From Cyanobacteriota bacterium (GTDB taxonomy: Bacteria > Cyanobacteriota > Cyanobacteriia > Phormidesmidales > Phormidesmidaceae), in the NCBI GenBank assembly GCA_027483425.1, contig JAIXUR010000027.1:1-6025 (forward strand): a stretch of DNA of 6,025 nucleotides, read 5' to 3'. Below the pieces are notes generated by a model that was given only the letters and a program-made list of their open reading frames with translations, was not told the DNA's origin and searched no databases. Shown one piece after another: positions 5,938-6,025 of the stretch (position 1 is the stretch's first letter; each line of letters opens with the position of its first letter). Position numbers and translations under genes: made by a program.

Positions 5938-6025
5938 AGCCCTGGGATCCCTCGCCCTCCGTCCGGTTAGACAACCAAACGGCCTGACCTCCTTCAGCCC
6001 ATCGGCCTGAGCAATCACCCTCAGA

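Larger units (their letters stand above)
5820..6025 (-). promoter_or_regulatory. Upstream region of the ndhF-ndhD-cup operon
   Basis: This 206-nt stretch contains no convincing gene on either strand up to the window edge. It must hold the operon promoter unless transcription enters from further right. Visible elements are the inverted repeat at 5849-5870, a TATAAC hexamer (minus, 5844-5849) and two HIP1 palindromes (5832-5839, 5930-5937). A strong AAGGAGGT (minus, 5987-5994) is not followed by a usable reading frame. Confidence 0.4.

Noticed and set aside
5749..5970. Plus-strand 73-codon frame at the 5' end of ndhF and its upstream region
   Set aside because: It starts antisense to ndhF and continues into non-coding DNA as Pro/Gly/Ser-rich sequence. 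No ribosome-binding site or homology is recognisable.
5987..5994. Perfect AAGGAGGT on the minus strand
   Set aside because: The only nearby start (TTG) is followed by a stop after three codons. It is not a working ribosome-binding site for any visible gene.

Overview
The window looks cyanobacterial. Three minus-strand genes encode the variable distal module of a photosynthetic NDH-1 (complex I) of the CO2-uptake type: an NdhF-like subunit, an NdhD-like subunit and a CO2 hydration protein of the ChpX/ChpY (CupB/CupA) family. This gene set is known only from cyanobacteria. The window also carries five copies of the cyanobacterial palindrome GCGATCGC (HIP1). The operon is visibly GC-rich, so a GC-rich filamentous or Leptolyngbya/Nodosilinea/Synechococcus-like lineage is plausible, but the species cannot be fixed from this window.

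Layout from left to right. Positions 1-262 are AT-richer. They hold a long imperfect hairpin-forming inverted repeat (39-106), an open frame on the minus strand that runs off the left edge (1-195), and a palindrome (211-233) just upstream of the next gene. Positions 263-1080 are a plus-strand type II toxin-antitoxin pair. The antitoxin is unusual: an N-terminal UPF0175 domain is joined to a VapB-like C-terminal tail. It overlaps a VapC-like PIN-domain ribonuclease by 4 nt (ATGA). Positions 1081-1170 are a short convergent intergenic spacer with a weak hairpin. Positions 1171-5819 are the minus-strand operon ndhF - ndhD - cup, with a 9-nt gap between the first two genes and an ATGA overlap between the last two. 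Positions 5820-6025 are the operon's upstream region, with two HIP1 sites and an 8-bp inverted repeat close to the ndhF start.

How the genes work together. In the known NDH-1 CO2-uptake complexes, NdhF3/4 and NdhD3/4 replace NdhF1 and NdhD1/2 as the distal proton-pumping subunits. The Cup protein sits on NdhF and couples electron transfer and proton movement to hydration of CO2 to bicarbonate, supplying the carbon-concentrating mechanism. Which paralogous set this is (inducible NdhF3/NdhD3/CupA or constitutive NdhF4/NdhD4/CupB) is not proven. The short Cup protein (376 aa) and the absence of a cupS-like gene after it favour the type-4 set weakly. The toxin-antitoxin pair has no evident functional link to CO2 uptake. 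Its lower GC content and lack of HIP1 sites suggest separate acquisition.

I see no clearly undescribed multi-gene system. The most unusual items are the composite antitoxin and the long inverted repeat embedded in an open frame at the left edge.
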